From Cinnamomum chago (Eukaryota; Streptophyta; Magnoliopsida; Laurales; Lauraceae), in NCBI GenBank assembly GCA_038049695.1, contig CP142451.1, positions 6,012,001 to 6,076,000 of the forward strand: a stretch of 64,000 nt of DNA, read 5' to 3'. How positions within the stretch are numbered: position 1 is the first letter of the stretch; each line of letters opens with the position of its first letter. Positions 23,849 to 35,358 of the stretch are shown in pieces. Made by a program: the position numbers and the translations under genes. The notes under the pieces were generated by a model, which searched no databases, was not told the DNA's origin, and was given only the letters and a program-made list of their open reading frames with translations.

Positions 23849-23851
<3 letters not shown>
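22690..23851. other. Region upstream of the NB-LRR gene
   Basis: Presumed promoter and 5' leader DNA of the minus-strand NB-LRR gene. The acceptor-like TTCTTAACAG at 22667-22676 implies a leader intron, but its donor was not located. The region 23220-23350 holds a short repeated phrase ATTTTAAATGATAT. No other gene was seen. Confidence 0.4.

Positions 23852-23890
<39 letters not shown>
23852..23890. repeat. (TA)n microsatellite
   Basis: About 19 TA units, followed at once by GGAGAAATTCAAAATGCCCC, a motif that also follows the TA tract at 40242-40262 (GAGAAATTCTAAAAAATGCC). Confidence 0.85.
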
Positions 23891-23891
<1 letters not shown>

Positions 23892-24485
23892 AGAAATTCA
23901 AAATGCCCCATTAGAAAAGAGGCGTTTTTGCCCCCTTTTGATGGTCCACTAGTATAATGTCGCATTACATAGATTAAATGAGCCCTCCATCTGGATTAGC
24001 CACTTAACATTTATAATTCCAAGACAAGATAATCAGGAGAAGAAATAGGTGAGAAAATAGCGTTGATTGATTCAAAATAAACCAATTCAACTTCTCACGA
24101 AAGATGCTCTTTAAGACTTTAATAGGAGAGAAAATACGAGAGGTGGGCGTGAGTTTTGGGGGAAAAAAGGCCCTCCTTTTTGGTCTTTATTTAATAATAA
24201 AATAAGAGGGCCCTATTTACCGGGAGAAAAAATTAGGAAGTGCTAAACTACCGAATCAATCATTAATTAGATTCATCACAAAATAAGAAGGCCCCATTGA
24301 GAAGGAGAAAAAATAGAAACGGACTAAACAACCTTAATAGTGTTAGCATTTAAGAAGGGAGAAAAACTAGGAAGGGATTAGTTGTCTATTTATGACAGAA
24401 AGTAGGCATTTAAATGCATTAACTTTCTTCCTTAAAAATAGGAAAGGAGGAGACCACATTGGCATTTTTATGGGGCATTTGGTGG
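23891..24485. mobile_element. Possible TA-associated element relic
   Basis: It starts after a TA tract with AAAATGCCCCATTAG and ends near 24483 with TTTTTATGGGGCATTTGG, a rough inverted match (AATGCCCCAT). The interior repeats GGGAGAAAAA(A/T)TAGGAA several times. The left end resembles sequence at 40263. No target duplication could be read in the TA tract. Confidence 0.3.
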
Positions 24486-24744
24486 CAGGTCCCTCAACAG
24501 TACGTTTCATAGTCTGTGGTCCAAGTCATTTTCTCATAGAGGCAGCGGTCCCCTTTTAACATTAAATAATGAGTCAAAAAGACAAAAACGCCCTCTCTTT
24601 ATATACTCTATACGCCACCAAACACGCACCACTTTAAAATATTTCGTCATACACTCCAAAATTTAAGCAAAATAACGATTCTGAAAGCAAATATGAAGGA
24701 AACTATAGAAAGAAGCACAATCAACTCATCGGTGACCTCGAGCA

Positions 24745-25650
24745 ACCGAATTATCTTGACTTAAACTTAATTGAGTTTGACATAAGTTTATCTAAGTTTT
24801 GGTTTGAATTTATCTGAGCCTGATATGAAATTATTTGACTTTGACATGTATTTATCTAAGCTTTAAGTGAAGTTATCTTAGTCTATGATCAATTAAACTG
24901 GACTTTAAATGAATTTATCTATATAGTACATGATTTTTCTGAGTTTGATTTCAATTTAACTACGTTTGTTATCAATTAAACAAGGTTTCAAATGAATTTA
25001 TGTGACTTTGAAACGATTTTTTTCTGAGTTTTTTTTGAGTTTAACTAAGTTTCTTATGAAATAATGAGTTTCGTATGAAATTAATTGGATTTCACATGAT
25101 GTTATTTGACTTTAAAATGTATATATTCAACTTGGTTTTAAATGAGGTGGGTTTTTTTTTTTTTTTTTTTGAGTTTGCTGTGAATTTATCTAAGTTTCAT
25201 ATGTGTTATCTGACTTTGGCATAATGTTATCTGACTTTGGCATGATGTTATATGTGTTTAGTATGAATTTACTTGTGTTTGCTTTGAATTAATCTGAATT
25301 TGATATGAATTAAGTGAATTTATCTGAGTTTGCTGTGAATTTATCTAACTTTGATGTAAACTTATCTGACTTTGGCGTGAATTTATATGAGTTTATATGA
25401 ATTTATCTATGTTTGAAATCATAACCAGTTCGAAAACAAATTATGTCACTTTGATATGAGATTATCTAACTAGATTTAGTTTAGCTTGACTAGATTTAGC
25501 TTGAATTTATGTAGTTTTGATAAAAATTTATCTGAATCTAATATGAAATTATCTGTGTTTGAAGTGAATTTAAATAAATTTGTTATGATTTTAATTATTT
25601 GACTTTACTTTGGACTGGGATGAGTTTGATATCAATTTTTTTGAGTTGTA
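24745..25650. repeat. Degenerate short-period tandem array (about 23-26 bp)
   Basis: Several dozen variants of GAATTTATCTGAGTTTGATAT follow one another for about 0.9 kb, with spacing drifting between roughly 20 and 30 bases. It is a decayed minisatellite or an AT-rich satellite-like block. There is no open frame. Confidence 0.7.
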
Positions 25651-25869
25651 TATGTATGTGGACAGCCAAAAAAACTCAAAGGAGGGAAGATGACACAAAA
25701 AAAGCAGCACCAAGCAAGCCACGTTAGGCAAAATTCTATCAATTTTCGTTCCCTCCAATTTAAAACTTAAAATTTGATCGAAAACTCATCTTACTACATT
25801 TAAATTGGAAAATAATCAGGGAAAGACAGTGAGACGTTGGAGCTAAAACCTAGATTTAAATTGCATGAC

Positions 25870-26005
25870 ACCCATTTAAATTGTTAGAAGGGAAAATGAG
25901 TCATAAAAAATCTGATGTCACATGCTTAGGGACCACCACCCATTTAAATGGTTAGAAGGGCAAATGAGTCATAAAAAATCTGATGTCACATGCTTAGGGA
26001 CCATT
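25870..26005. repeat. Two-copy 68-bp tandem duplication
   Basis: The unit from ACCCATTTAAATTG through AATCTGATGTCACATGCTT to AGGGACCA occurs at 25870-25937 and 25938-26005 with only a few differences, so the duplication is fairly recent. Confidence 0.85.
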
Positions 26006-26159
26006 GCCTGAATTAATCCCATGCGCAAGGGACTCTAGGCCTTAAACATTAATGCTAGTACTAGAGACTTTATAACATGGTAGTGTGGGATCTCTCCCTA
26101 ATTTATCCCATTTTTATTGGGTGCTACAAAATGCCCGAGCGTATTGTAGAGCTTCCCAT

Positions 26160-26290
26160 TTATATATATACATATAAGTACTATACATGTATATACATAT
26201 ATATATATGTATGTATGTATATACATGTGTATATATACATGTATACGTATATGTATACATATACGTATACATACATTATTATTATATATA
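26160..26290. repeat. TA/TACA microsatellite cluster
   Basis: A mixed run of TATA, TATG, TACA and CATG steps with several self-complementary stretches. Open frames on both strands here are by-products of the repeat. Confidence 0.8.
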
Positions 26291-26754
26291 CAGTAAAGCA
26301 GCACCCTTTTCGTGGGGGATCGACACATGGCGGCATGAGGCTTCCTTGGAGAGCGACACGTTGTGCATCCTCAGACTTTTTGCAATGCCACATTATGAAA
26401 TTCCCCTTCTCATCTAATCTCATCACCTAACTCCATCTCAATGCAAATTTAAAATATTCTTGAAATAAGATACTTATCCATTTCCTAAAACATTGCATAT
26501 AATAATAACCTTTCTTTAGTTATGAAATCAAAGTCTTCTTTATTTCCAAACTCACAATTTACGGGGTCCACTTTTTTTATACCAACACAATAAGAGCTTT
26601 TTAATACTAGAGCGCGGGCCACTTTCATAGGCTATATTCTACTACTTTTTTCTCCTTATTTTCCTTTCAATATTTAGTAAGATTAATCTGTGGGGCCCAT
26701 TATGGATATTTTTCTCCTTATTTTTCTTTGGGTATTTGGTAGAATTAATTAATC

Positions 26755-26773
26755 GGGGGGGGGGGGGGGGGGG
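26755..26773. repeat. Poly(G) run, 19 bases
   Basis: An uninterrupted G homopolymer in AT-rich DNA. Similar runs occur at 37653-37675 and 61818-61844. It could form G-quadruplex DNA or reflect poor base calling. Confidence 0.9.
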
Positions 26774-27074
26774 CGCATTATGGAAGCCAATTAATTCTAA
26801 AATCCACATTTAATTCTGAAATGACACTCAATTTATGGCTAAGCACAAATATAATCAAATCAATGTCCTAAAATATTTACTATTTACTTGATCTTTCCCT
26901 AAATATTTCCACCGACCTAAAATTTCTCTAATGAGTTTCCATCTTTATTATGAATTATATACTAATATTCATTTATAATTTATTTAAATATTTAGATATA
27001 TTTCTAATTAGAAATTCTAATAATTTCTTAATCCAGCATAGGCCTATTGCACTAGTATATAGATATATGTATAT

Positions 27075-27453
27075 GGGTCAGCTCTCCTAATATCAAGCTT
27101 AAGATAAGGTAAGCTCAAGTGTGTGGTGGGGCTAGCTGGGGACCCACATGGGGATGGAGATGGGGGGTTTTCAAGGACTCCCTGGGATCCTCCTCTGAAA
27201 AAAAAAAAAACAGCCTCAACTGTGATTTTCATCATCTCCATTTGGGCCCAAAGTTTCATGGTCAATAGTTCATTCGGATTGATACATAGTCGATCCAACG
27301 GTCTAGTAAATTCGGATCTTACCGAAAGTTGGTGGACATGTGCCATTTAGGGGGATCATGTGTTTGGTCCATTTGGATTGACCAAAGGTGGGCCTCACAA
27401 GTATGAGCTTACGAAATTCTATCCTAAGCTCAAGCTTAGGAGAGCCTTGCTCT
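27075..27453. mobile_element. Small TA-associated inverted-repeat element, family B
   Basis: Begins GGGTCAGCTCTCCTAA and ends with the inverted TTAGGAGAGCCTTGCTCT; TATATGTATA precedes it. A diverged copy in the opposite orientation lies at 39745-40091, sharing the ACCGAAAGTTGGTGGACA and GGTGGGCCTCACAAG blocks, and a third element with similar ends lies at 39478-39718. It carries no coding frame. Confidence 0.65.
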
Positions 27454-27490
27454 ACGTATCTGAGTATATATATATATGTATATATATAAT

Positions 27491-27653
27491 GAGAGATGCT
27501 CCTATGAGAGATATCTCTCACCTTATATAAGAGATAGGGGTGGGGGCCCTCACATTTAAGTTGTTAACATTGGATATGGATGTGAGGGCCCCCACCTTAT
27601 CTCTCATGGTAAGGTGAGAGTGTCTCTCACAAGAGCACCTCCCATATAATATA
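27491..27653. mobile_element. Small TA-associated foldback element, family A, copy 1
   Basis: Inverted ends GAGAGATGCTCCTATGAGAG and GGGAGGTGCTCTTGTGAGAG (right end reversed), plus an inner inverted pair GTGGGGGCCCTCACATTTAAG and GGATGTGAGGGCCCCCAC, so almost the whole element can fold back. TA-rich tracts lie on both sides (27464-27489 and 27654-27705). Copies 2 and 3 are at 30236-30385 and 40092-40241. Confidence 0.75.
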
Positions 27654-29136
27654 TATATATATATATATACATACATGTGTACACATATATGTATATATAT
27701 ACTAACAACAATGCCCCATGCTTACCCGGGAAAAAAAGTAAGATATTACATTTTGAATTTATGAGATATCAAAATTAATTATAAACATATACGAATATAT
27801 TCATGCATATTTATATAAAAACAGTAACACATCTTCAACCATAAATACAAGTGGTCAAGATCAACAATAAACTATTACAAAGATAAAACTAAAAAAACTC
27901 ATTCAACAACAACATAAAAATAATAATAACAACAATAATTACTAAAGAAGATATGGAAAAGTGAATTTTGTTAATATATATAATATTAGTAATAAGAAAT
28001 GTATTCAATTTTTTGTTACCCATTGATAATTTCAAAGCCCAGTAAAACAAAGTCACCCCATTTGGACTTGTTTGTGCAACAAGAAGATTCTAGTTTATGC
28101 ATATTTTTATTTCCTCATGAGAATAAAATTTTGTATTTCATAAAAAATCAAAGTCCTCTCTATTAAGGAAAAATGATTCATTTTTTTCTCTATGCGAGGA
28201 AAATACATCATAACAAACAACATAATATTGTTAACAAAGAAAATCATAAAAATGTGCAATCCTTTCGTTGCACAAATGCACCATTTTTTTATTTTCACAT
28301 AGGCCAATGGTCATTTCAATCCCTCCGTACAAATTTCTTTTCTACCCCTTTGAAGTAGCACCAGTACCATTTTAGAATTGATCAAACCGTTTTTTAGCTC
28401 TAGATTTAAAAAAAAAATGTATAAACATCTTAACTTTAAAAGCCATAAGTTATGAGACTTTAAAACCACATGCTAGTGTTATTTGATCCCAGTAATAATT
28501 GGCCCACATTGGATCAATGTATATATCTCTTAATTATGAGTCCATGTGGGCCCATGGAAGTGTAATTTATAGTGGGTCAAACCTAGGGTCATATGTCTAT
28601 ATAATAAAATCAGAAAAGGATGCCTATAACTATAAGATTCAACAAAAAAAAAAAAAAAAACCTCCAACCTCAAAACATTTTTATCACAAGCCCATCCATA
28701 AGGTGGTCTACCAGAAGGTTGGGTCTAATTTTTTTCACATGTGACGATCTTTGAATAGAGTAGAGCTCTATTTGGAAACTAAAAGAAAATGATATTTTTA
28801 ATGAAAAATTTATTAGTGTGAATTGTTGAAAGGTGGGCCCCAAATATTAAAATAAAAAGATAACAATCTTGAGAAGATGGCAGATAGATGGTGTTGAGAG
28901 AGATAATAACTGTAGCAAAATAGAGAGATTTTAGGGGATATTGATTGAGAGACTTTAGGAGATAGAGGATATGGATAAAGAGATTTTTTTGGAGAAAAAA
29001 TTGTGGCATGTGATGACATTGCACCTTAAAGCACTCTATATTTTTTCTCCATATTTACTTGAAATGAGAATTATTGGGTTGCTAAGGTGGCACCCTCCAC
29101 AACCCTCCTCCCCATTTGCTTTAATATATATAATAT
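27654..29136. other. Non-coding stretch
   Basis: It starts with a TA/CA-rich tract (to about 27705), then plain AT-rich DNA. No gene or clear repeat was recognised. Confidence 0.45.
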
Positions 29137-29144
29137 GTACACAC

Positions 29145-30117
29145 CATGGTTCAAAATCTCGGTCGCGGTCGCGGTCGCGGTATCGGCCGGGCCGAAAAAC
29201 CGATATGATATCGGTATCGGTCGCGGATATCGGTCCGTCGCGGTCATCGCGGTGTGAATTTTTTTTAATCCAAAAAAATTCGCAAAAATATCCAAAAAAT
29301 CCAGAATATTAGAAAATGCTGGAAAACTATATTTGTTTCCATTAATAACAACAAAAAATCAAAATCTCGGTCACCTTAAGTTATGAGTCCTGTCTGTGTC
29401 GCAGACTCACAGTTCACTGTCTTTTTTCCAGTATTTCATATAATGCAAACATTATTGATGCTCTGCTCATGATCAATTTATTAGTGTCAAATATAAGAAG
29501 ATAAAGATAACATATCAATCATCATTTAATACTAACTTAATCATCAAATAAAGTTGTGAAATTCAAGACCCAAAGATTAGTGAATGAGATAGTGAGTAAC
29601 AACAATTATTTTTTGGAAAACAAAAATTAATAAAATCATTTTCAAAATCCTAAATATATAGATCTAACATAAAAGTATGTAGATCTATCATTTACACACC
29701 ATACAATGATCATGAATCATTAAAACAACATATTTATGATGAAATCCCCAAAAAATGATATATTATAATTCAAATATTAAAAAATCCGAAAATAAAAAAA
29801 ATTGAAAAAAAAGTTCAAAATCATGTGTATGAGTAGATCTAGCATGAAAGTATATATATCTAACTTCTAAATGAAGAAAACAACACAATTACACAAAAAT
29901 GAGAAGAGAGGAGAAGAAGATGAAGATGGGAGAAGAAACATAAAAATTAGGGTTTTTGTGCTTTTTATACATCTCGGCCGATATATCGGCCGAGATATTG
30001 AAAATCCCGAGATGACGTTCATCTCGGCCGAGATGGCCCGAGATAATGGTGAAAAAAACTCGAGACCGATATCTCAGTGAGATATCGGCCCGGTCTCGGC
30101 CGATTTTTAAAACCATG
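29145..30117. mobile_element. hAT-like element, 973 bp, copy 1
   Basis: Ends CATGGTTCAAAATCTCGGTC and GGCCGATTTTTAAAACCATG are inverted to each other. An exact 8-bp duplication GTACACAC sits at 29137-29144 and 30118-30125. The subterminal parts are built from TCGGTCGCGG repeats on the left and ATCTCGGCCGAGAT palindromes on the right, the kind of clustered motif hAT transposases bind. There is no coding frame. A sister copy in the opposite orientation is at 40387-41502; they share, for example, AAGTTATGAGTCCTGTCTGT. Confidence 0.8.
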
Positions 30118-30125
30118 GTACACAC

Positions 30126-30235
30126 ACATATATATGTATATAAATATATAATATGTGTACACACATATATATGTATATATATACATACATACATGTGTGT
30201 GTGTATACATACATACATACATACATATGTATATA
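30126..30235. repeat. TA/CATA microsatellite
   Basis: Mixed TATA and CATACATA steps between the hAT-like element and the family A foldback element. Confidence 0.8.
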
Positions 30236-30385
30236 GAGAGGTGCTCCTGTGAGAGTATCTTTCACCTTACTATGAGAGATAAGGGTGGGGGGCCCTCGCA
30301 TCTAAGTTTTTGGCATTGGATATGAATGTGAGGGCCCCCACCTTACCTCTTGTGGTAAGGTGATAGCATCTCTCATAGGAGCACA
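30236..30385. mobile_element. Small TA-associated foldback element, family A, copy 2
   Basis: Same plan as 27491-27653: GAGAGGTGCTCCTGTGAGAG at the left, an inverted end near GAGCACATTAAT at the right, and the inner pair GGGGGGCCCTCGCATCTAAG and GAATGTGAGGGCCCCCAC. (TA)n lies on both sides. Confidence 0.75.
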
Positions 30386-30883
30386 TTAATATATATATAT
30401 ATATATGGCTCATCTGCACACCATACTAGGCACGAAACCCATTTTTCCTTTTTAGACAAAACAGCTCAATCCCTTTTTTTATTTCTTCGCAATCTTGTAG
30501 ACCCCAAGTTCATGATCCAAATCTTATCTACACCTAGAATGCACTTCTTATTTTTAGTAAAGTTTTGGGGTACCTGGAGCCCACTAAATTATACAACAAC
30601 TAGAATCCTCTCTTCTTCCTCTTCCCACCTCATACATTATATATACACATCTAGTTTAAACAAATGTAGTACAATGAATTACTATTGAGAATGATATGAA
30701 GTTTGTGTTAGCAATCACACATCGTCATGTTTCAATATTTAAAACTTAATATGTAAATTAATTTGATTTACATATCTCAAGCATTAAATAACAAATGACC
30801 TAAATCAATAATTTTCCCACTAAATCCATGAGTGGAGGCACTTTAAAATCTCCATTGCTCTTTTTTTTTTCAAGAGAGAGAGA

Positions 30884-30966
30884 GAGGAATGTTCATTACA
30901 AAGAGGGAAAGCCACATAAATCCCTCACCCTATGGTGAGGGATGGATGCACATAAACATTCCTCTC
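30884..30966. mobile_element. Small TA-associated inverted-repeat element, family C
   Basis: An 83-bp unit with ends GAGGAATGTTCATTACAAAG and an inverted CACATAAACATTCCTCTC. The centre is CCCTCACCCTATGGTGAGGG, itself a hairpin. TATATATGTATACATG follows directly. A related unit is at 39361-39452. Confidence 0.65.
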
Positions 30967-31041
30967 ATATATATGTATACATGTACATGTATATATTACA
31001 TACATATGTACATGTACATGTACATGTATGTATGTAATATG

Positions 31042-31075
<34 letters not shown>

Positions 31076-31080
31076 AATGT
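30967..31080. repeat. TA/TACATG microsatellite
   Basis: Repeated TACATG and TACATA steps with several palindromes. Confidence 0.8.
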
Positions 31081-32999
31081 ACATTTAAAGAATGGGTGCA
31101 CACATCACAAAAACAACAATAACAAATAACAAATTTCATTTTATTAGCTGTTAGTTCAATTGGTAAGGGACATTAAAGTATTCCATTGGGAGCAGTTAGA
31201 ATCAATGGTGGAGGCTTTTTTTTTCTTTTTGTGGAGGGGCAAGTGATGGATGACTGGTTATATTTTTTAATCTTTGATTTTCAATACATTTTAAAATAAT
31301 TTTTTTACATTTTTTTAATATTCAAAGAAAACTCCTAAATTTGAAAAGTACTCTAAATATTCTTAAGACATAATTTTTGAAAACTTTATTAAATAGGTTA
31401 GAATGTGAGCACCATATGGTTATTTTAATGAGACAAATCACTATAATTATTTTAAATGAGAGAGAAACAGATTTCATGTAGTTGACCCAATATTGTTAGA
31501 ACAAGTCTTTGATGATGACGACAGGACGGCTATAATGAATCCAAATTGCTTTAAAATAATGACTTTTTCTTCTTTTAGCACCAAGAGTTGTTTCTTACTC
31601 TATTCAAAGTAGTACCCATGCCGTATTGATCAGATGAAAACTAATTGACCCATCATTAATTAAAAAATTCATTTATTGGTTATTTGTGATCATTTGATGG
31701 ACCCCAATGCAGGTGATTGAGAGGACAATATATAAAGCAATTCACCAAGTCATATAAGACCACAGGGTAAAAATTGTATGTTAATGCAAAGTTCAAGATT
31801 CTGAATCCTTTGAATGAATCACTACAACGCACGCATTGGTATACAAGTAATAAAAAAAAATAGTACCTTGGATTTTTCCTTTTCCGTGGAAGTATTTTTC
31901 CAACCACCCCACTAGAATTTATTTTCTGAGGAATCACAAAAAATTAGTATATTTTTGCATTTTTCCATGAAGGAAAATTGCCACACTAAATGTGGATGTT
32001 ATTGTAGTGTAGAAAATCATTTCTACAATTCTCAATTTTTCCATGAAAGACCGGCTACACAAACATGCACTAAATCTAGTGAGTAATGAACACACGCTCC
32101 CACTCCGAGTGGCATCTTGACCAATTAGAGTAGGACTGTTTTTTGTTTTTCACTTTTTTTGCAAGTTTTTCTTCCTTTTTTAAGGGCAAGGCAAACTCTT
32201 GTAATTAAGGATTTATCGTATATTATAGACTATTGTAATGAATTATCAGTTTTAGCTTTGTCCAAAAGTTTGAATTAGTGCTGTACAAAAATAACCGTAA
32301 CCAACCAACCTGCCCGCTCCGCTCCCGCCCCGCTACAAGTGGATATACGTCAAAACCGCCTTTAACCGGACGGGGCAATTTCAATCCGTACTAATGAGCG
32401 GGCGGTTACGGTTTGACATTTGAGTGAAACCGCCCCGCCTACTCATTTCCTACTTTTAATTTTTATAATCTTTTATTATATTTTATATTAAAAATTATAA
32501 ACTGACAAGAGTTATATTTCTTTACAGATATCACTTCTACTCTTATAGGTCCCCCCACTCCTCATGATCCCAGTGCAACTCCAACACAAGTCTAAATTAT
32601 ATTGTACGACAGTTTGACGACCTTACAATTTTATCACTAAACTAAACATTGATGTTTATTATCTTTTATCAATTATTATTCTAACTATGATTTTTTTTTG
32701 TTGCAGGATTGCTTCAAATTATATATCAATCTTTACGAACTTGAAGCTTAGATTTTGAATTTCTTTTAGCATTTGGACATTGAATTTTGAAATTTGGAGG
32801 TTTATTTATTGAAATTTATATATTGAATTTTCGAATTTAGATGTTTCTTTATTAGATTTTTTACTTTTGGACGTTAGATTATATAAGTGATTGTATTTTT
32901 TAATTTCGGTGATGCCTTTGGACTTTAATTTTACATTCATATACTTAGTTGAAGATTTTGTTTATTACTGATTATTGACTTTTATTAAATCAATGGTAA
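31081..32999. other. Non-coding stretch with a possible hAT-like relic
   Basis: At 32276-32450 a block built from ACCGCCCCGC, ACCGTAACC and GCGGGCGGTTACGG resembles the GC-rich subterminal part of hAT MITEs. Its other end was not found. A tRNA-like phrase TTAGTTCAATTGGTAAGGGAC at 31150 may be a SINE trace. No coding gene was seen. Confidence 0.35.
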
Positions 33000-33090
33000 A
33001 GGAAGCCTGAGGAAGGCTACCTAGAGATCGAACCTGGGTTATTAGGTGAGATGTGAGATGCCTAACCAACTAGGCAACCCCTCGGTATGA
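33000..33090 (-). mobile_element. Possible tRNA-derived SINE head, minus strand
   Basis: On the minus strand GGGGTTGCCTAGTTGGTTAG resembles an A box and AGGTTCGATCTC a B box, about 30 bases apart as in a tRNA-derived pol III promoter. The rest does not fold as a tRNA (no matching acceptor stem), so this is a SINE relic rather than a tRNA gene. Confidence 0.45.
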
Positions 33091-33186
33091 TGAATTTTTC
33101 TATTGAATCAAAGATTTTGAGGTTTTTAGTTGTCATAGGGCAACTTAGGAGGGTAAACTAGGATTGAAGGTAAAAAAAACAAAAAT

Positions 33187-34460
33187 CTTAATAATTTCAA
33201 AGGGAAAGTATGAGTTCTCACAATTTAACAATAACGAGAGGAAATAAAGGAAAGAAAAGCCAGAAGTTCTCACATCATAATAAGTAATGACATAAATTGT
33301 ATCCAGGATTGAGATGATCACATACCTGATATATGCCTGGCAGTTGGAAGATTGAACAAGATAAAGACTAGAGATTCTTCAGCTGATGGGTTGTGATTTC
33401 CTGTTCTTGTTTTGTGCGTTATACAAGGACACTGAGATTGCTCATGTAGCCAGAGGTCAACGCAAGTCTTGGGTCAATGCAAGTCTTGGACGGTTGAGAT
33501 TGACTGGCTTAAAGGTCACAGTAAGCATAGAAATCTTGTAGGGCTGAGATGTATGCCGTCTCCTTGTAGGTGAAGATTTTTCCACTAGATTGAGAACACG
33601 TGCTTGTAGGTGAAGAAATCTTAATCCTTTCAAACGGAAAGTATGGGTTCTCACAATTTAACAATAACAATAGGAAAAAAAAAGAAAAGCCCGAAGTTCT
33701 CACATCATAATTAGGGCTGCCCAACCGGAAATCCGGTCCGGTTTTTGGACCGGAATCCGGTCGGACCGGATTTCCGGTCCGGCTTAAATGAGTGGACCGG
33801 ACCGGACCACTTATAAGTGGTCCGGTCCAGTCCGGTCCGGTCCGGACCACTTGTTTCATTAGTTTTTTTTTTTTTTTTTAGTTTTTTTTTTTTTTTCATT
33901 TTCAGCCAATTTCCTGCCTCTTTTTCCAAATGTAAGAAACTAGATCTTCGATTTCACTATGGTATTTGACTTGAAAATTTTTTATACTTAAAGTTTTGTA
34001 TTAAAAAAATAAAAATAAAAAAAAATTTATTAATCCGGTCCAGTCCGGTCCGGACCGGTTTTTAAAAGGTCCGGTTTTCCGGTCCGGTCCGGTCTGCGGT
34101 CCGGTTTTGTGCAGCCCTAATCATAATAAGTAATGACACAAATTGTATCCAGGATTGAGATGATCACATACCTGATATATGCCTGGCAGTTGGAAGATTG
34201 AACAAGATGGAGACTAGAGATTCTTCAGCTGATGGGTTGTGATTTTCTGATCTTGTGTTGTGCGTTATACAAGGACACTGAGATGGCTCGTACAGCCAGA
34301 GGTCAACGCAAGTCTTGGGTCAATGCAAGTCTTGGACGGTTGAGATTGACTGGCTTAAAGGTCACAGTAAGCATAGAAATCTTGAAGGGCTGAGATGTAT
34401 GCCGTCTCCTTTAGGTGAAGACTTTTCCACTAGATCGAGAACACGTGCTTGTAGGTGAAA
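33187..34460. repeat. Tandem duplication of a ~430-bp unit, second copy split by a MITE
   Basis: The unit running from TCTTAATAATTTCAAAGGG-like sequence through CTGATATATGCCTGGCAGTT and GGTCAACGCAAGTCTTGGGT to ACACGTGCTTGTAGGTGAA occurs at about 33187-33613 and again at about 33614-34460. The second is interrupted by the element at 33712-34119. No coding frame was recognised in the unit. Confidence 0.85.
33712..34119. mobile_element. hAT-family MITE, 408 bp
   Basis: Ends TAGGGCTGCCCAACCGG and GGTTTTGTGCAGCCCTA are inverted, the TAGGGCTG start being typical of plant hAT elements. An exact 8-bp duplication ATCATAAT is at 33704-33711 and 34120-34127. The neighbouring tandem unit shows the uninterrupted site (CACATCATAATAAGTAATG, near 33273), which confirms both ends. 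Subterminal DNA is full of CCGGTCCGG repeats. Non-coding. Confidence 0.9.
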
Positions 34461-34510
34461 AGATTTTTCCGCCAGAGAACTTGTGTTGTGACTTGTGAGC
34501 CACAAGATAT

Positions 34511-34677
34511 GGGAAGTGGATCCCCTGTTTGGTCCAAACAGGGACGAAGGGGATCCACATCCCCTTGCAATTTTTCTTTTTTTTTTAAGTTATAGGAGAG
34601 GGAGGGGGGTATGTGGCAGCCCTTGTGTGGTCCAAACAGGGTTTTCCTGTTTGGACCACACAGGTGATCCGGATCCC
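34511..34677. mobile_element. Foldback MITE with short target duplication
   Basis: Inverted ends GGGAAGTGGATCCCCTGTTT and GGGATCCGGATCACCTGTGT (right end reversed), each followed by a GGTCCAAACAGG palindrome. A repeat AAGATATG lies at 34504-34511 and 34678-34685. Shared bases at the edges allow 7, 8 or 9 bp, so hAT and Mutator origins are both possible. Confidence 0.65.
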
Positions 34678-34823
34678 AAGATATGATATTTTACTCCTTC
34701 CACCGAGTAAAAGAGAGAAAAGTAGACAGTGTTCGTGCTCCATAAAAAATTAAAATCATTGATTATAAACGGACAGTGCCATTTTAGTCGTGCACGTACA
34801 CATGCCAATTCCTTGTTATTTAA

Positions 34824-35355
34824 GGGCATGTCTGTGTAACACTTTTTCACAAAAAAGTGGACGGTTTTCTGCGGAAAACCTATTTTTCCGGCGTTTGGTG
34901 CGGAACAATTCCATGGAAATGCTTTCCTGCCTCGTCAGCATTTTCCTTGATAATTGAGGAAATGGATTTCCCATAGGGGGTATGGGAAATGGATTTCCGC
35001 GGAAAACTTCTCCCTCTTTTCCCCACTCATGTCCATTTCAACCCAAAAACTCTATAACTCTTTCATTTTTTATTTCTTTATATAAATTATTATTTAATGT
35101 TAAATAAATAATATACATATTATGTTATTTTTTTTCAAAAAATTATATCACAAAATAAGAAATTTTGATTTTCTATAAGGAATTCACAGCCGCACCAAAC
35201 AACATCTGCACCAAGTCAATGAGGAAATTCTTTTTGCACCAAACATGAATTTCTAAATTCTACGGAAATCCTTTTCGGAGGTTTTCATTTCTATGGAATT
35301 TGCTGACGTGGCAATTTCCTCTTTCCGCGGAAAGGTTGTGTACACAAACATGCCC
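34824..35355. mobile_element. Tourist-like (PIF/Harbinger) MITE, 532 bp
   Basis: Ends GGGCATGTCTGTGTAACAC and an inverted GTGTACACAAACATGCCC, flanked by TAA at 34821-34823 and 35356-35358, the 3-bp target duplication of PIF/Harbinger elements. The inner part is partly foldback (TTTCCGCGGAAA, CATGAATTTCTAAATTC). No coding frame. Confidence 0.8.
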
Positions 35356-35358
35356 TAA

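Noticed and set aside
26077..26430. Overlapping frames on both strands with long Tyr/Ile/Thr/Val runs
   Set aside because: They are translations of TA/TACA microsatellite DNA. The same applies at 30019-30300 and 30889-31122.
33000..33090. A tRNA gene on the minus strand
   Set aside because: A- and B-box-like parts exist, but no acceptor or anticodon stems pair properly. Reported as a SINE relic.
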